A DNA stretch of 64,000 bases. Origin: Allodiplogaster sudhausi (Eukaryota; Nematoda; Chromadorea; Rhabditida; Diplogasteridae). Positions within the stretch are counted from its first letter, which is position 1, and the number at the start of each line of letters is the position of its first letter. The notes beneath the pieces were generated by a model. That model saw only the letters and a list, made by a program, of their open reading frames with translations, had not been told where the DNA came from and searched no databases. Shown here piece after piece: positions 1-12,500 of this stretch. The position numbers were made by a program, and so were the translations under genes. Location: NCBI GenBank assembly GCA_945643635.1, contig CALZFC010000009.1:5445001-5509000 (forward strand). The letters are read 5' to 3'.

Positions 1-538
1 TGATTCACATATTCCACAACACGATCCGAGCGTTATCTACCAACCTGGCGCTCAAGGGACAGTAAATTACTCGGCACACTTCTGAATGCTTTGCTACATA
101 TTTCCCGTTTGTCGTCAATGCATGCATATTAACGCAAAAAGTCCTATAGGTGTTGGAAGTAATTCATGAGTGAATAAAAATATATGTAAGTGTGGTGAAT
201 AATACAATTGGAGTTGCGAATAAAATCATGGTGAATATTAGTCGCGGTTATTGTCGGTGAATATTACTAATTGCAAGACTGTTGCCATAAAATTAAGTTT
301 GAAACCACCGCCACTTTTTGTTCTCGCGCTAGGAGAATGCAACGCTCGGCGCGGCCTCCTTCAAAGAACGTGCTTGTTATTCTTATGTTTTTCACGTTAT
401 ATGCGTCTCGCGTTGTCGGTTCTTTAAATTGTGCCGATGTATCTTTTTTTGGCAGGTTTGATGTGACAAAATAATCATATTTACTAGTAAGGCTGCTATC
501 AAGTGGATTCTTGAAAAGTCTTTCCAGGCCAAGTGAAT

Positions 539-1059
539 ATGGGAGTTGACATCACGACCGTGCAAGACGGCGATGGCTCTTCGTTCCCCAAGACCGGTCA
601 GACCATCACGTGCCACTACGTTCTGACGCTTGAGAACGGCAAGAAGGTCGACAGCTCGCGTGACCGCGGCTCACCTTTCAAGTTCAAGCTGGGCAAGGGA
701 GAAGTCATCAAGGGATGGGACCAAGGCATCGCTAAGGTTTTTTTCTTGAACTTGTTTATGTTCGTTTTGCATGATAATTTAGTTAAGAAGACTTCCGTCT
801 CTGACTTTTTATATCATAAGGCACAACAACGAAATCGAACCATGCAAATGACCAACCTAACAACATTTTTTTAAGGTTTTACTAAGCAGATGGGATTTAG
901 ACAATAAATACATCATTTTTATAACCACAGATGTCGAAGGGACAACGTGCAACTCTGAAGATCAGTCCAGACCTTGGCTACGGTGCTCGTGGAGTTCCTG
1001 GCACCATTCCCGCCAACGCCACGCTCGTCTTTGATGTCGAGCTCATCGACTTCAATTAA
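539..1059 (+). CDS. fkb-2: FKBP12-type peptidyl-prolyl cis-trans isomerase
   Basis: Two coding exons, 539-736 and 931-1059, are joined in phase 0 (donor after ...GIAK, acceptor accacag) and give 108 aa, the usual single-domain FKBP12 length. The start is the ATG at 539, because an in-frame GTG six bases upstream is not a credible start. Visible FKBP hallmarks are [32 protein letters not shown] (ligand-pocket aromatics, the VI pair and the pocket-floor Trp), LGYGARG with the pocket Tyr, and LVFDVEL near the end. The family catalyses proline isomerisation in the cytosol and binds FK506/rapamycin; in animals it modulates calcium-release channels and TGF-beta receptors. The wording of the middle segment is closest to what I recall of nematode FKB-2. 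There is no signal peptide. The upstream 200 bases may hold a 5'UTR intron (acceptor-like tttggcag near 454), which is not proven. Confidence 0.96.
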
Positions 1060-1711
1060 ATATATGGTCTAACGATTGCCTCATATCTCTTTAAACTTTT
1101 TTTCCTTCGTTACACTGCCACCACTTTTGTAAAGCTCTTCCCGTGTTGTCCTAATGATAGTGTACCCTAGCTCATGCGGCATCCACGGCGATCCTTCCAT
1201 GCTTGCTGTATTCTCTTCTAACAGGAGATAACTAAATTATCTTGTTTACTTATCAATGAAAAATTGGTTGTAGCGAAGTTTTCTTGATTTGAATTTTTCA
1301 GAATAACAGCTTCAAAAGTCTGTATTGTGAAATGGCTACAACATACAAAAACCGTGCTTGAGAATCTCCCACATAGAAAACTGTCACAGAGCAACGGGAG
1401 TGCGTAAAAATTTATTTACTTCCCTGCCAGTATTTTATTACAATTGGGAATATTTTTCATGCGATCTTTGCAATGAAAAAGAAATGCAGTCTTCAAACGC
1501 GATGCTCGTTTATTAATCCCGTTCCAAAAGGTCTTTATGATATGGGAGGTTGTTCATGATGCTGTGTAGTTACATTTCATACGCAGAAGCAATTATCATG
1601 GCATTTATGCGTCTTATTTTTGTTTGAAGAAAATATAGTATTATTTGATTTGAAAGCCGAGAAGTAGAAGATCATGCATAGCCTAGTGGTTCAACCTAAA
1701 CTTATAATTTT
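1060..1711. other. intergenic, FKBP 3' flank
   Basis: AT-rich sequence after the FKBP stop. I see no open frame with splice support and no RNA gene. It lies between convergent gene ends, so it should contain the 3'UTRs of both neighbours. No single polyadenylation signal stands out. Confidence 0.5.
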
Positions 1712-2343
1712 TCATACATTAAAAGGTGGAGAGTTTGCAATATGAAAGTGAAAAGTAGTGAAACTAACAATAGGTTCTCCGCCTGGGTACAACGGTGGTA
1801 CCCCTGCAAGTACAATTCGTATTACTCAAGTAATATTAGAAGAGAGTTTCACTATCACGATGACACGTTTAATTAAATTTTCGATGCTCACGTACGTTAG
1901 GAGTCATGTACAGTAATCGGAGTATCATACCGTATCCACCTCGCGGTGCGCCATATGAGGAAGTAGGAGGAGGCAGCTGATTGTGAGGAGGCAGTTGCTG
2001 GATCGGCGGAGGAGGGATATTAGGGGTGTAGGACGGAGGAGGAGGCGGCGGCAGGGGAAGCGGTGGCGGTGGCACGATCTGCGGAGGACGACCGTACGAG
2101 CCACGCGCTGCTCGACGCTGCGGTGCTTCTTGAGAATGTCGGGGAAAAATTATGATAAAAATGATATTATTTTGAATTTATTATTAAAGAAAAGCATTAC
2201 TCGACGGACATGTCTGTTTATTACATAATCTTCCACTTTCATTGTAAATTGATGCTCTGTAGATTTAAAAAAAAAAAACTATATTTACCGCTGGATGCTG
2301 CTGCAATGAGCGCAAGAGTTGTGAGAAGGACTATTCTCAACAT
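1712..2343 (-). CDS. small secreted proline-rich peptide
   Basis: Three exons on the minus strand, 2343-2289, 2128-1931 and 1803-1712, joined in phase 1 at both junctions (donors gtaaat and gtatga, acceptors ctcaag and cttgcag), give 114 aa. Residues 1-18 are a clear signal peptide (MLRIVLLTTLALIAAASS). The mature part starts with a short basic stretch (QRRAARGSYGR) and is then dominated by Pro runs, PPPPLPLPPPPPP, IPPPP and QLPPP, with SSYGAPRGGYG near the middle. Nothing enzymatic is present. Such peptides in worms are usually cuticle-associated or antimicrobial; the function here is inferred only from secretion and composition. A TATA box sits about 60 bases upstream of the ATG. Exon 3 is the least certain part: reading through the second donor gives an alternative short C-terminus ending near 1869. 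Confidence 0.72.
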
Positions 2344-2400
2344 CCTGGACGCCGAGTGATGGAATGCGCAAGAAATGGGGAGTGGTGGATGTTACTGTCA

Positions 2401-2407
2401 TTTTATA
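2401..2407 (-). promoter_or_regulatory. TATA box of the proline-rich peptide gene
   Basis: On the minus strand this reads TATAAAA inside GGGTATAAAATG, 58-64 bases before the ATG at 2343. A start site about 30 bases downstream would leave a 5'UTR of about 30 bases. Call is from motif and spacing only. Confidence 0.5.
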
Positions 2408-3710
2408 CCCTTCGCCTTCCAGAGTAATAGACTAAAACATCGCAAGGCCAATGAGATGTTTTCGCACTTTGTGATCCATGAAAGAGAATCAATTTTACGG
2501 ACAACGATCGTCGAACGATGTGATAGTAAGAGAGTCGATCAAGAATGTTGGAGAGTTGTCATTCTAACATCCTCATTCTCCTCAATTGTACAAATCTCGA
2601 CATGGGTGTAAGACAATCTACAAGGTAGAGTGATGCAATCGAAAACAATGTGCACACTTAAGGATATATTCCTAGCAATTCAACAATTCAACTTTGAACT
2701 AGAGAATTATAATGTGACTAGTTAATAAAACAAAGAGGATGGCTTCAATCGAAGAATCAATTTTAGTCTATTCTTAAACAAAAAATCCTGACATTGTACC
2801 GCATGATATTCATGAATGCATCTTGCTCCTCATCATATAATTCTTACAGCTCTTTTGGCGTCTTATCTGTAGTCAAAGTTCATCTTACTCTGTGTGTTGA
2901 TAAATGCGTTGTTTGCTTTGTCAAGCGGAAATGCCTCGCCAGCGGGTCTAAATTCGGCAAATATGACATTGTTTCGTCACGAGCGACCGAGTCGACATAA
3001 CAAGCAGTAGTTCGGCGACTCGGGTGAGTAACAGGACAGGTCAGAATGAGGGCCGGGACTCCTAGCTGAATCATCAAGCGGAAAAAAAACTGATTCGTAG
3101 GAAGCGCAGTCATCGCAAAGTTGATTCATAGTACACCTAATGACTGGCATTGAAAACGAGAGAAGAGATAGGATGGATGTGTGCATGAGAGCAGAGGTTA
3201 GCGAGTTTGGCCAGTATTACAAGGTGTTTCATCATCCTTCAGATTACGGTTCATTCGTTCATTTTCACTTTTTCACGCTTTCTTGAGGTTTGTGTTCTTC
3301 TTGTTACTTCGGGTTCGTAAGAGAAAAGAAGGCTCTGCAAGAAGTGAGGAATGGAAAATGATAAGGAAAAGAGACAAGGAATGTAGGAAAGTGAAGAAAG
3401 AGCGACTGATGTCATGAGGGTAAAGAAAGTGTATGATAAATAGGAAAGTGAACAAGAGAAGCTGATATCCTGTTGAGTTGGCCGCGGTTCAAGAGCGAGA
3501 GAGCACGGGCAACTGCGAGACGGCAGAGACGATTAGGATACGGTTATTCGGCTGTACTCAAGAAACGGGTCGCCAATTTGAGAGGGGCGTGATTGATGGC
3601 CGAACGCCTACTGGTTGTATCTTGGATAAAAGAGAAGAGTTTCGCGTATGGATGGAGAAGCCAGCAAAGCCAAGTCAGCCAGCCGCTCGCGCACTCCAAA
3701 CACTCTGAGA
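2408..3710. other. shared upstream region of two divergent secreted-peptide genes
   Basis: No supported gene. This 1.3-kb stretch separates the start codons of two divergent secretory genes and is the obvious place for shared control elements. The short frames in it lack splice support, codon structure or recognisable motifs. Confidence 0.5.
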
Positions 3711-4078
3711 ATGCTCCTCCGACTTTTCATCGCAATTGCTGCCTTCACCGCTATCGCGTCCGCAGGCTACGGTAGACCGGACGGCGTTGGTAGGTTGCAC
3801 TATTTTCTTTTCGATCATACAAATACTTATCGTTATTTGCCAAAAAAATTAAAATCATAAGAATTATGATTTCTTGAATAGGTTATGGTGCGAACGGTGG
3901 TGGCGGATTCAACCAAGGAGGATTTAACCAAGGAGGATTCAACCAAGGAGGAGGATTCGGCCATGGAGGCCGTGGACGATTCGGTCAAGGAGGATTCGGC
4001 CAAGGAGGATTCGGCCAGGGAGGCGGCTTCAATCAAGGAGGATTCAACGGCGGTGGCAATTTCGATTACCAAGGATAG
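3711..4078 (+). CDS. small secreted Gly/Gln/Phe-rich repeat peptide
   Basis: Two exons, 3711-3789 and 3882-4078, joined in phase 1 (donor gtaggt, acceptor gaatag) over a 92-nt intron, encode 91 aa. The ATG at 3711 opens a signal peptide (MLLRLFIAIAAFTAIASA); the predicted mature chain begins GYGRPDG. The rest is a tandem repeat of F(N/G)QGG units, about eight copies, with one GHGGRGRFG insert and an end of NFDYQG. It resembles the Gly-rich antimicrobial or cuticle-lining peptides that nematodes express in epidermis and gut, an inference from composition and secretion. The exon layout, a signal-peptide exon ending in phase 1, matches the divergent proline-rich gene. Repeat units differ by synonymous changes (GGATTT, GGATTC), so the array was kept by protein-level selection or is not very recent. 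Confidence 0.8.
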
Positions 4079-5209
4079 ACTTCGGCATTATGATCTCATG
4101 ATCTCGCATTCTTTCACGTGCTTGCCTATACTTTAACTGAATGTCTCTTACTTCGACGGCCTGCCTCGATGTTGGCAGCGATTCCGCATTCTGTGATAAT
4201 AGTGCCATATTGATAACACATAAATATTGAATCTTCTCGGAAGTCGTCTACTTTACATCTGACCATGAGAAAATCTAAAAGAAATGACATCAACCGTGCT
4301 ATTGCTATTGTTATTATCGTGCTTAAATCTTAAGAAAACTGAATGAGGATTTCATTTTGAGCCGAGTAAAATCCCAATGAAATGTTTTATGGTTAATTTA
4401 TGAAGGGAGGGAGATGCATATTTTGGTGAAACTGAAACAAAATTTCGAAAATTCACAACATATAACGGGTTGAAAAAAATATACATACATACATATCAGA
4501 AAATAAATCAGCTTAGTTTGTTGTAACCGAACCCATTTTATAACAGAAATGTTTACACATTTTGCTCAATCTGATACCAATTGTCCAAGAACGCGAGATT
4601 GTGTGCAAAACTAAGACAACAAAATTGATTAGAATTTTGTTCAATTATTTCTTCCATCACTTTATCACTATCTAGTGTTAGAAACATAAACATTTGTGAG
4701 CTCAGATGATGTTCACGGGCTGAAAGATACGTAAAGGCCATTTTACATATTAAACAGGCAAGAAGCCAAGCTCCCGGTTCAGTTTTCTACCAAGAGTATG
4801 CATGGGAAATTTTGATTGATAACAGCGAAGGAAATTTGGTTCCACTACTAGTTAAGGGACGACAACGGTGCATGTGATCAGATGGGAAAGTTCAAAGATG
4901 GTTCTCTTCATTTCAATTGGTACGCTTGAAGTATCGAGAAAAGAGAAGAATGCATCAGTATTTTTTTTATTTCCGCATGAAGCGTGCTTGCCCGTACCAC
5001 TCACCGAGACAAGAAGATTTTGTGCACTCTTCTCTCAATCAATCTGAGCGGTATCTATGCCTCGTGTTTTTCGTCTTACTCTTTGGTGCGGGCTTCGTTC
5101 ATGAGCAGCCTTCCGGGCTGACTAATCTCCCGCATGCTCTCCGTACTCGGGAAGGATGAAGCGGTGAGATGAAATGAAATGACGGGGAGCGGTGGAAGAG
5201 AGCGAGAAG

Positions 5210-5270
5210 GAGAGAGAGAGAGAGATAGACAGAGAGAGAGAGAGAGATATAGGGGGAGACATGGAGAACG

Positions 5271-5310
<40 letters not shown>
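5210..5310. repeat. (GA)n microsatellite
   Basis: Nearly pure GA dinucleotides with a few GATA and GGG interruptions over about 100 bases. Confidence 0.95.
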
Positions 5311-5313
<3 letters not shown>

Positions 5314-5477
5314 TGTGCTGTTGAATGAATGAAAGCGAAGGGCCATCTAGGCGACAAGCCATCTGCGCTCTCGCGAATAGCGGGAATGTGCTAGCGAGAT
5401 TTATGGACATGGCTTGCGACAAAAAAATTACTGACCGAAGATGAACATATAGGAGGCTCAAGGAGAAATAAGGAGAA

Positions 5478-5481
<4 letters not shown>

Positions 5482-5532
<51 letters not shown>

Positions 5533-5595
5533 AAGAAAGAACGAAAGAGAGAGAGAGAGATAGAGAGAGAGAGAGAAAGAATGAGAGAGAGAAAG
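5482..5595. repeat. (GA)n microsatellite, imperfect
   Basis: A second purine tract on the same strand, GA repeats interrupted by GAAA and GATA units. Confidence 0.95.
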
Positions 5596-6538
5596 TATAA
5601 AAGAACGAGAAAGAGGAGAGGTAGAAAATTAGAAAGTAGGGTCGCCTTTTCCTTAATCTGGCCAGGCTAGTGCCCGGCGCCGCAGCCCTTATCGGGCATT
5701 GCAGAGGCTGCTTAGAAGGCCTCTCAGATCTCTGCCTTGTTCTATTTCTGCAGATCCCCTTCCCCACAATACAACACAGAACGAGTCATAAGAGAGGGTT
5801 AGGGTGCACAGGGAAGAGCAGCGTCTCTTCGTTCCCTCAAATACTCACTGACCCTTCTTTCTTTCAATTAGTCCAACTTCTGGAAGACAAATGAGCCTGG
5901 CAGTCGGTCGCAAGCTCCCTCATTGTATTGTCTTGTCGCCCAACTCCGGCCCCACTCTCCCTCCTCACTCCCCAATTGACAAGTCGACTCTTTCTTCGCC
6001 AGTCCGAGTCGTCACTGAAAGGAGAAGAAGACATATCGACTTCATGGCCTCCATTCCTTTGTTGGCTGCTCTGTCTCCAGTTACTAGTTTTCTCCGTTTT
6101 GAGATAGCCTCAACCAAGCATTTGTGTTTCCCTACGAAGAAATCTATACGAACTGAAGACAATGACAGTCGCTATAAAATATCATAAACTTGTTCTGTGC
6201 GCCATCCCGTTGTCAAAGTGATGTCAGTGATACTTTTTATAAGCAAATTTCGAAGGCTCATTCATCAGTGACCATAAAAAGAAAGTAATATAGTGCGTTT
6301 TGTTGTGCGAGCTACTGTATTCCAATCCCATCTCCGTTTAATAGTGCTGTCGTTCAAAGTCGCACCTCGCTGTTGATGTGCGTGTTATCACGGCTCTTCT
6401 TTTATTGCTCGGCCGTTACTTTTTACGAGTTTATAAAATGATAACCTTCTCGTCTTTTATGTGTGAGGCCGGGTGGATGCGTCGTGGTGTGGGTGGCCGC
6501 GGCGAAGAGAAGAGTGCAGGAAGAAGCCACGGCGGGTG

Positions 6539-9500
6539 ATGCTTCGCCTGCTCCTAGTCTTTATCCTTGCTGCATTACAAGGTTTTCAACCTCGTTTTCT
6601 AACAATGAAAATTCCTTTTACAAATGCGTTGGAGTGTTTATCTCTTATTGTTTGTTGTTAAAAGTATCTACATTTTGCTTATTGTGGACTTGTGTTTAAT
6701 ATTCTAGCATTTTGCAGTCGCTTTCTGCGAGCAAGTCCAATTGGTTGCCCGTGTCGGCCGGAGTCTTTCTCTTCTGGATGTTGATCTGGCGAGGAGGCAG
6801 CTGAACAGCTCGATAACCCTCTTCCGTCCTATCGCCGAGGAGCTGCCCGTCTGCATCGCTGTTGATGAGCGAAATGTTTATTTTTTTATGCTATCCGTTT
6901 ACTTTAGAAAAGATGTTTAGTCTGTGCAGGATATATATTGTCATAAGAAAGAAATCTTGGCCATGACTGAGTCTTATTCCTCTAGGGCACTGGCTACTTC
7001 ACCCTACGCCAACAACTTCGCTGGGTGTCACTCGATGGTCGAGTGGAGAGCAACTTCTTGCTTGGCGGAGTCCTTGATGATACGCCGACTAGCATTGCTT
7101 TCGACTGGCTCACGAGAAAGGTTTTTTTGGCTTGGACCTTGTTTCAAGTTCCGTTTCATGAGTTATCCGACTGAATTAATTGCTTGGTAATTCTTTTCTT
7201 TACATTTGAATGTTGGTGTTTTGCGCACTTATGTGTTTCTTGCTGCAGTTGTACGTTGCGATCTCGACGATCGGCCCGGACAACTCGGCGCGCATCGAAG
7301 TGTGCGGCGCGGCGACCGAAGAGGCGGCCGGCCGCGAGGAGCGCGCCGAGTGCGCCGTCATCCTCCACGACAAACTCGACTACCTCCACTCCCTCGTCCT
7401 CGATCCCGTCGACGGGTCGGCCATCTTACTATTTGCGGCACATTGTGCTGATATTTATTACATTTCAATCTTGTTGTTGGTTTTCTTATTGTTTATCCTC
7501 TAGTTATGGTTATGGTTACTGTTAGAGTTGAAATTACATGGATACATTTGCATGACTTCTTTTGCTTTCAGCAACATGTACTGGATTAATGCGGTGCTGA
7601 ACCAGGTCGAAAAGGCCTTCATGAACGGCATGCATCACGATCGACATCCATTCCAGGTTTATACAGTATTCTCTTTTCTCTCTCTCCCTCTAAACTCTTC
7701 TTAAATCTTTGTGCTTTCTCCCAGAATACGGCATCCGGCGAAGCGGCCACTCTTACGGTTCTGACTATTAATCGACAAGCAATGAGCCTCTTCTACGTTC
7801 GAACACCCAAGGTAAACTCAGTGTTTCATTCTTCTATAAATCGTTAATTTACCCGGTTTTGCTATAGTAGTGTTATGATCAGTTTACTTTTGGAAGGACA
7901 AATATGAAAACGCACTTTCAGGAACGTTCCGAAATTTGGCATTGCACCCTCTACGAGCGGAAGTCTTGCCAAAAGATCACCGACAGTCCTCATATTATGC
8001 ATATGGGAGTGTTCAAGGTTGGCGAGAGATATTCTATGAGTTAAAAAAGTTCTATATCTAAGCCACATTCATGAGCATGCATGTAAATCGTCGTAAATTG
8101 CAGGATCTTTTGCTGATCTCGCTGAATACGGGAAACCTCGAGTTGTGTGATTGGAAAGATAATTGTGCGAAGACACGGGTGGCTATTGAGGGAGTCAAGG
8201 AGTTGGAAACCTTTCAAGTCATCGAGCGCGTCGACCAGAGACCAGGTTGGGTCTTTGTTATACTTCAGTGTACAGGGATGCATTATGCCGTAGTTACAAT
8301 ACCACATCTTCCTTTTTTGAGTGATACTTTTGGATTAAAGGCGATTTATACTTTACACAACTATCTTTTCCTATCTGAATACTCTGTTTTCTCTCCACTT
8401 AGGCAGATATTGGGATGATAGTCAATCTTTTACCCATCTTGCTGTTCTGCTGTGCTCACAAAGACAGTAGTTTGTCTCTCCCTTCTTTCGCGAAGCTCTG
8501 TTGCCTGTTCAGCAGCGACGCCGAACCCTTGCGCGGAGTCGAATGGCGGCTGTTCCCATCTCTGCGTGCTCGCCCAGTACGAGCCAAGTGCAACGTGTGC
8601 CTGTCCACTCGGCGTGCGTCTTCTCGGCAATGGCAAAACATGCGATCCGAGAGGTGCCGACCAGGTTGGATACACCGCTTTTGAATTGACTTTTCTTTCT
8701 CTTCTTATCATTAGACTGAACATTCTAATCTTTTAAATGAGTTCCTTATCCCTAATCCACATAAAAAGGGTGGAAGTTCTGATTTAGGTTCTTTTCATCT
8801 CTGCGATCAGTGGCCTCTTCTACATCTCCCTGGACACGACCGACTACACTCCTCAGCCCATCCGCTATGAGGTTTGAAGGTGTCTATGTACCCTCAATTG
8901 AACAACAATATTAAGGGCTACGATGATCATCTCGCGTCGCACAGCCTGATCGATGTTGATTTTGATCCGGTCGAGCGATTCGTCTACTGGATGGACATTA
9001 CGGATGCGACCATCAGAAGGTGGGTTCCTCGTCTTTGATGTGTCGGATATAGGGAGAGCACTATTGGAGAGAGTTTGCTTGTTGTTTGGAATGAATGGCG
9101 TTGTGATAGATGCCACCTGAACGGCTCCTCCCTCTCGGTGGTGGCGCGCGCCGGGGTCAGCAGCGGCTGCAAGACACTCCGCATCGACTGGCGCGGCCGC
9201 AATCTCTTCTGGGTCGACGGCGAGCGAGCACTTATTTATGTAGGCTCATTCCAGATTTTCTCAAGTCTTTTCCGAGCACTTTCTAACTTGAATGTTCCAG
9301 TGTTGTACTTTCCTCAGAGATAATTTGAATCTCAAATATTTCTAGATAAGGGGATATTAATTGTTAAAGTGAAATATGTATAATATCCTTTATTTATTAT
9401 TGATTAATCCTAGCTGGCTATGTCAGATCTCGAAGCTGGACGGTTCGCTTCCGCCTCGTGTCCTTCTCGGCCATTCCCTTGACCGGCCACACGGCCTCGC

Positions 9501-12500
9501 CATCGACTACACGAACGGAGTACTTTACATCTCTGATTGGAAGGAGCGCAATAGTCGAATTCATCGCGTGGCCATGGATGGATCGAGTGTCGACACTCTT
9601 GTGCGTTAATTTATCAACTTATTTTAAACAAAAAAGAAGAATCCGTTGGTTATCTTATAGTTATCCATATATGTCCACTACATTCCCTCCTTGCAGATAA
9701 CCCTGACACACTACTCGTATCCGAACGGCGTCGAGCTGGATGCGAGTGCCGGCCGAGTCTACTGGACCGAATCGAATCATTCGCTCATTCGCTCGGTGCG
9801 AACTTCGGATGCGGACGGTGTGCAGACATTCATGCAAGCCAGCAACAAGCTCGTCCAGCCGTACTCCATCACCAAGATTGGTTCGTGCACATATATATTC
9901 ATGCAGTTATGTATATTGTTTTTTTACTCGTATCGATGTGGCCTCACTTCTTATCTCTACTCCTTCACAGGAAACCGCATCTTTTGCAATTCAATGGCTG
10001 GCCGTTCCTTTGTTGAGATTACACTGAATGCAGACTACGGTACTGGTATGCCATATTTTATGGCCCATTTTAAATTGAAAAAAATGCAAATTTGATGTTG
10101 TTGAGGAGACTACCCAACCCACGTGGTGGAGTCGCAAGTGTACGGGCCGGTCGGGCTGCGCGCCGTCTCTCTCCACGCCAATGCCACTCGGGAGGCGGAG
10201 AAGGACGCATGCGCACGCAACAATGGCGGATGCCAGCACTTTTGCGTCCCTACCAGGTTTCTCCTGAAAAAGAATCTAACTTATAAACAGATTTTCTGTA
10301 AAGAAATAGTCCCGACTGAATAAACACGGCATAATAGCAGTACAGTAACCCCTTGTTGCAGGACCATGACTGCTCGCTGTCTCTGCACGACCGGCTACGA
10401 GTTGTCGCGCGACGGCCGCCAGTGTGAGCGGCCGGCCGCCTTCGCCGTCCTCCTCCGTGGCCCTTCCTCGCTCCCCTCGGATGTCTTCCGACTCTCGCTC
10501 CGTGGACCACGCAACGAGCAACGCTTCTTCGTTCATGGCATTGGCTCTCATGCCATTGCTGCCGACTACGATCAGGTTTGCCTCTTTAATCAAAAACAAT
10601 TCAGGTATTCTTATTTTCGGTTCTATTTCTGCTTTTTATATATGTTTTATTGATTTGCGTGACAGGTCGACGACGTGCTGTTCATTGCTTCTCGCAACTC
10701 GACAGACGGCTGCATCCAGCGCGTGCGTCTCAAAGATCTCGCACCACGCGCAGAAGTCGTTCTCGAAGGAGCGACTCTCAAGGGCATCGCTGGCATTGCT
10801 GTTGATCACATCTCGAAGAACATTTATTGGCAAGCGAATTATGTTTTCCTGGCTCGTTGGAATGTGCTTGCCTAAATACAACTAGAGCCCACCCGATTTA
10901 GGACGAACACCGAACTCGGCCGAGTGGAAGTTGTGGAGAACCGCGGGCTGTTCAGACGAACAATTGCATGGGAAGGCCTCCGGCCGACGCTAATTGCCGT
11001 GCACGCGTCGGTCAGGCAGCTTTTCGTCGTCTCGCAGAGCCAGCCCAAGTCTGCAAACTCGACCATTCTGGTGCTCATCTTTATTACATGTATTACATTA
11101 TTATCTTTCATCTTACACGTTTGTTTGGCCGTCCAAGCCATTCCATACAAGACAAACGGCAGTTATTTGCAGCGTATGCCACTTTCGGGATCTCGATGGG
11201 GCGGCGAAGAAGTCGTTTCTACCGCAGGCGCCATTGCTGCTATTGCCGTCGACGTGGTCAAGGACCAGTTGTACTGGTCAGAAGTTGTAGACAGGACGAA
11301 CACTCTGCACGTCGCACGTCTCTCAGGTAAAACATATTTTTTTGGAAAGGGACGGTTATCAACTTCCACCCCTTTCCCGGAATATAATCCTGAACTGTTG
11401 TTTGAATTCAGGGCAACAACGTCAGCAGCTTGCCCGTTCTGAAGACCGTCGACTCAATGCTCTCTTCCATTACAAGAATGCTCTTTACTACGTGGACGAG
11501 GCCAAGTCTGAGTTCGGCTACGTGGACGGAACTGGATTTCATTCGGTGCACGCAGCCGTGGCGAATGCGACAGCGCTATGCATTGTGCATGGCCAAGTGC
11601 ACACCAGGGGTCAGCTATTCAATATACTGTAGTCTTTTCAATCGATAGGCTATTGAGGCTAAGACTGTGCTGTTTTCTAGGTACGAACGCATGTGCTTCG
11701 AAGAATGGCAACTGCCCTGAGCTCTGCTTGGCATCAAGCAGCGTGTCTGATCCGTCTTCGACCTCTTCTGCAAGCGACTGCGTCTGCCGAGATCACTTTG
11801 ACTACAATGCCCGAACCGCCAGCTGCTCACGTTAGATGCTTCCCGATTTAACGGAATAAAAAACCCTTTAATATCGTTCTAAAAAAGTTTTAATTCGTGG
11901 TTTGCATCCAGTTAGAGCTGAACATAGTTGAAAAGCTTTACACAATCTACAATTATAGCGCCCACTCATGGTGTAATCATTGGCGCATTGAACAAACTCG
12001 TCCGTCTCAAGGTTCAGCACGATGAGAAGGGCGGCGCTCTTGTTGATGAAGTTAGAAGTTGTCTATTTCTATTTACGTTCACTTCAGAGGTAGGTACATT
12101 AGACTTGTGTTGTCTTGAGGATCCGGCCGTGGTGTTGCCAATCGAGAGAGTCGGCCTGCCGCTCTCCATTGCTGTCGACATTGTTTCCCGTCGCCGAACC
12201 ATCTTCTGGATCGATGCCAACGACGCGCGTACTCTTAAGAGTGCTTCCGAACTTGTGCCTTCCACCGTTAGTTGTGAAGAGAACCACAACTCTATGACAA
12301 GAGATAGAAACGGTTGCTTGCAGACCACTTCTCATTCCCTGCACGCGGGTGGCTGCGTCCTTCTTCGCTCGCTTGCCTTGGATGCTCCGACACGGCAACT
12401 CTTCGTGTCGTGCTCTGATTCCTCTGGTCGAAGCCATGTCATTGTATTTAGGATTAAGGTACTTCCTTATTACTTACCATTAGCCTTTGCTCTAGTCGTG

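Larger units (their letters stand above)
4079..6538. other. intergenic, GA-rich, upstream of LRP5/6 gene
   Basis: No supported gene. Two purine tracts occupy 5210-5310 and 5482-5595. The long Ser/Leu frames across them on the minus strand are translations of the repeat. The part from about 5640 to 6538 is of mixed composition and presumably holds the promoter and 5'UTR of the receptor gene that starts at 6539. Confidence 0.5.

Noticed and set aside
5076..5767. Minus-strand frames rich in Ser-Leu, up to 222 aa
   Set aside because: Produced by (CT)n on that strand; no splice signals or motifs.
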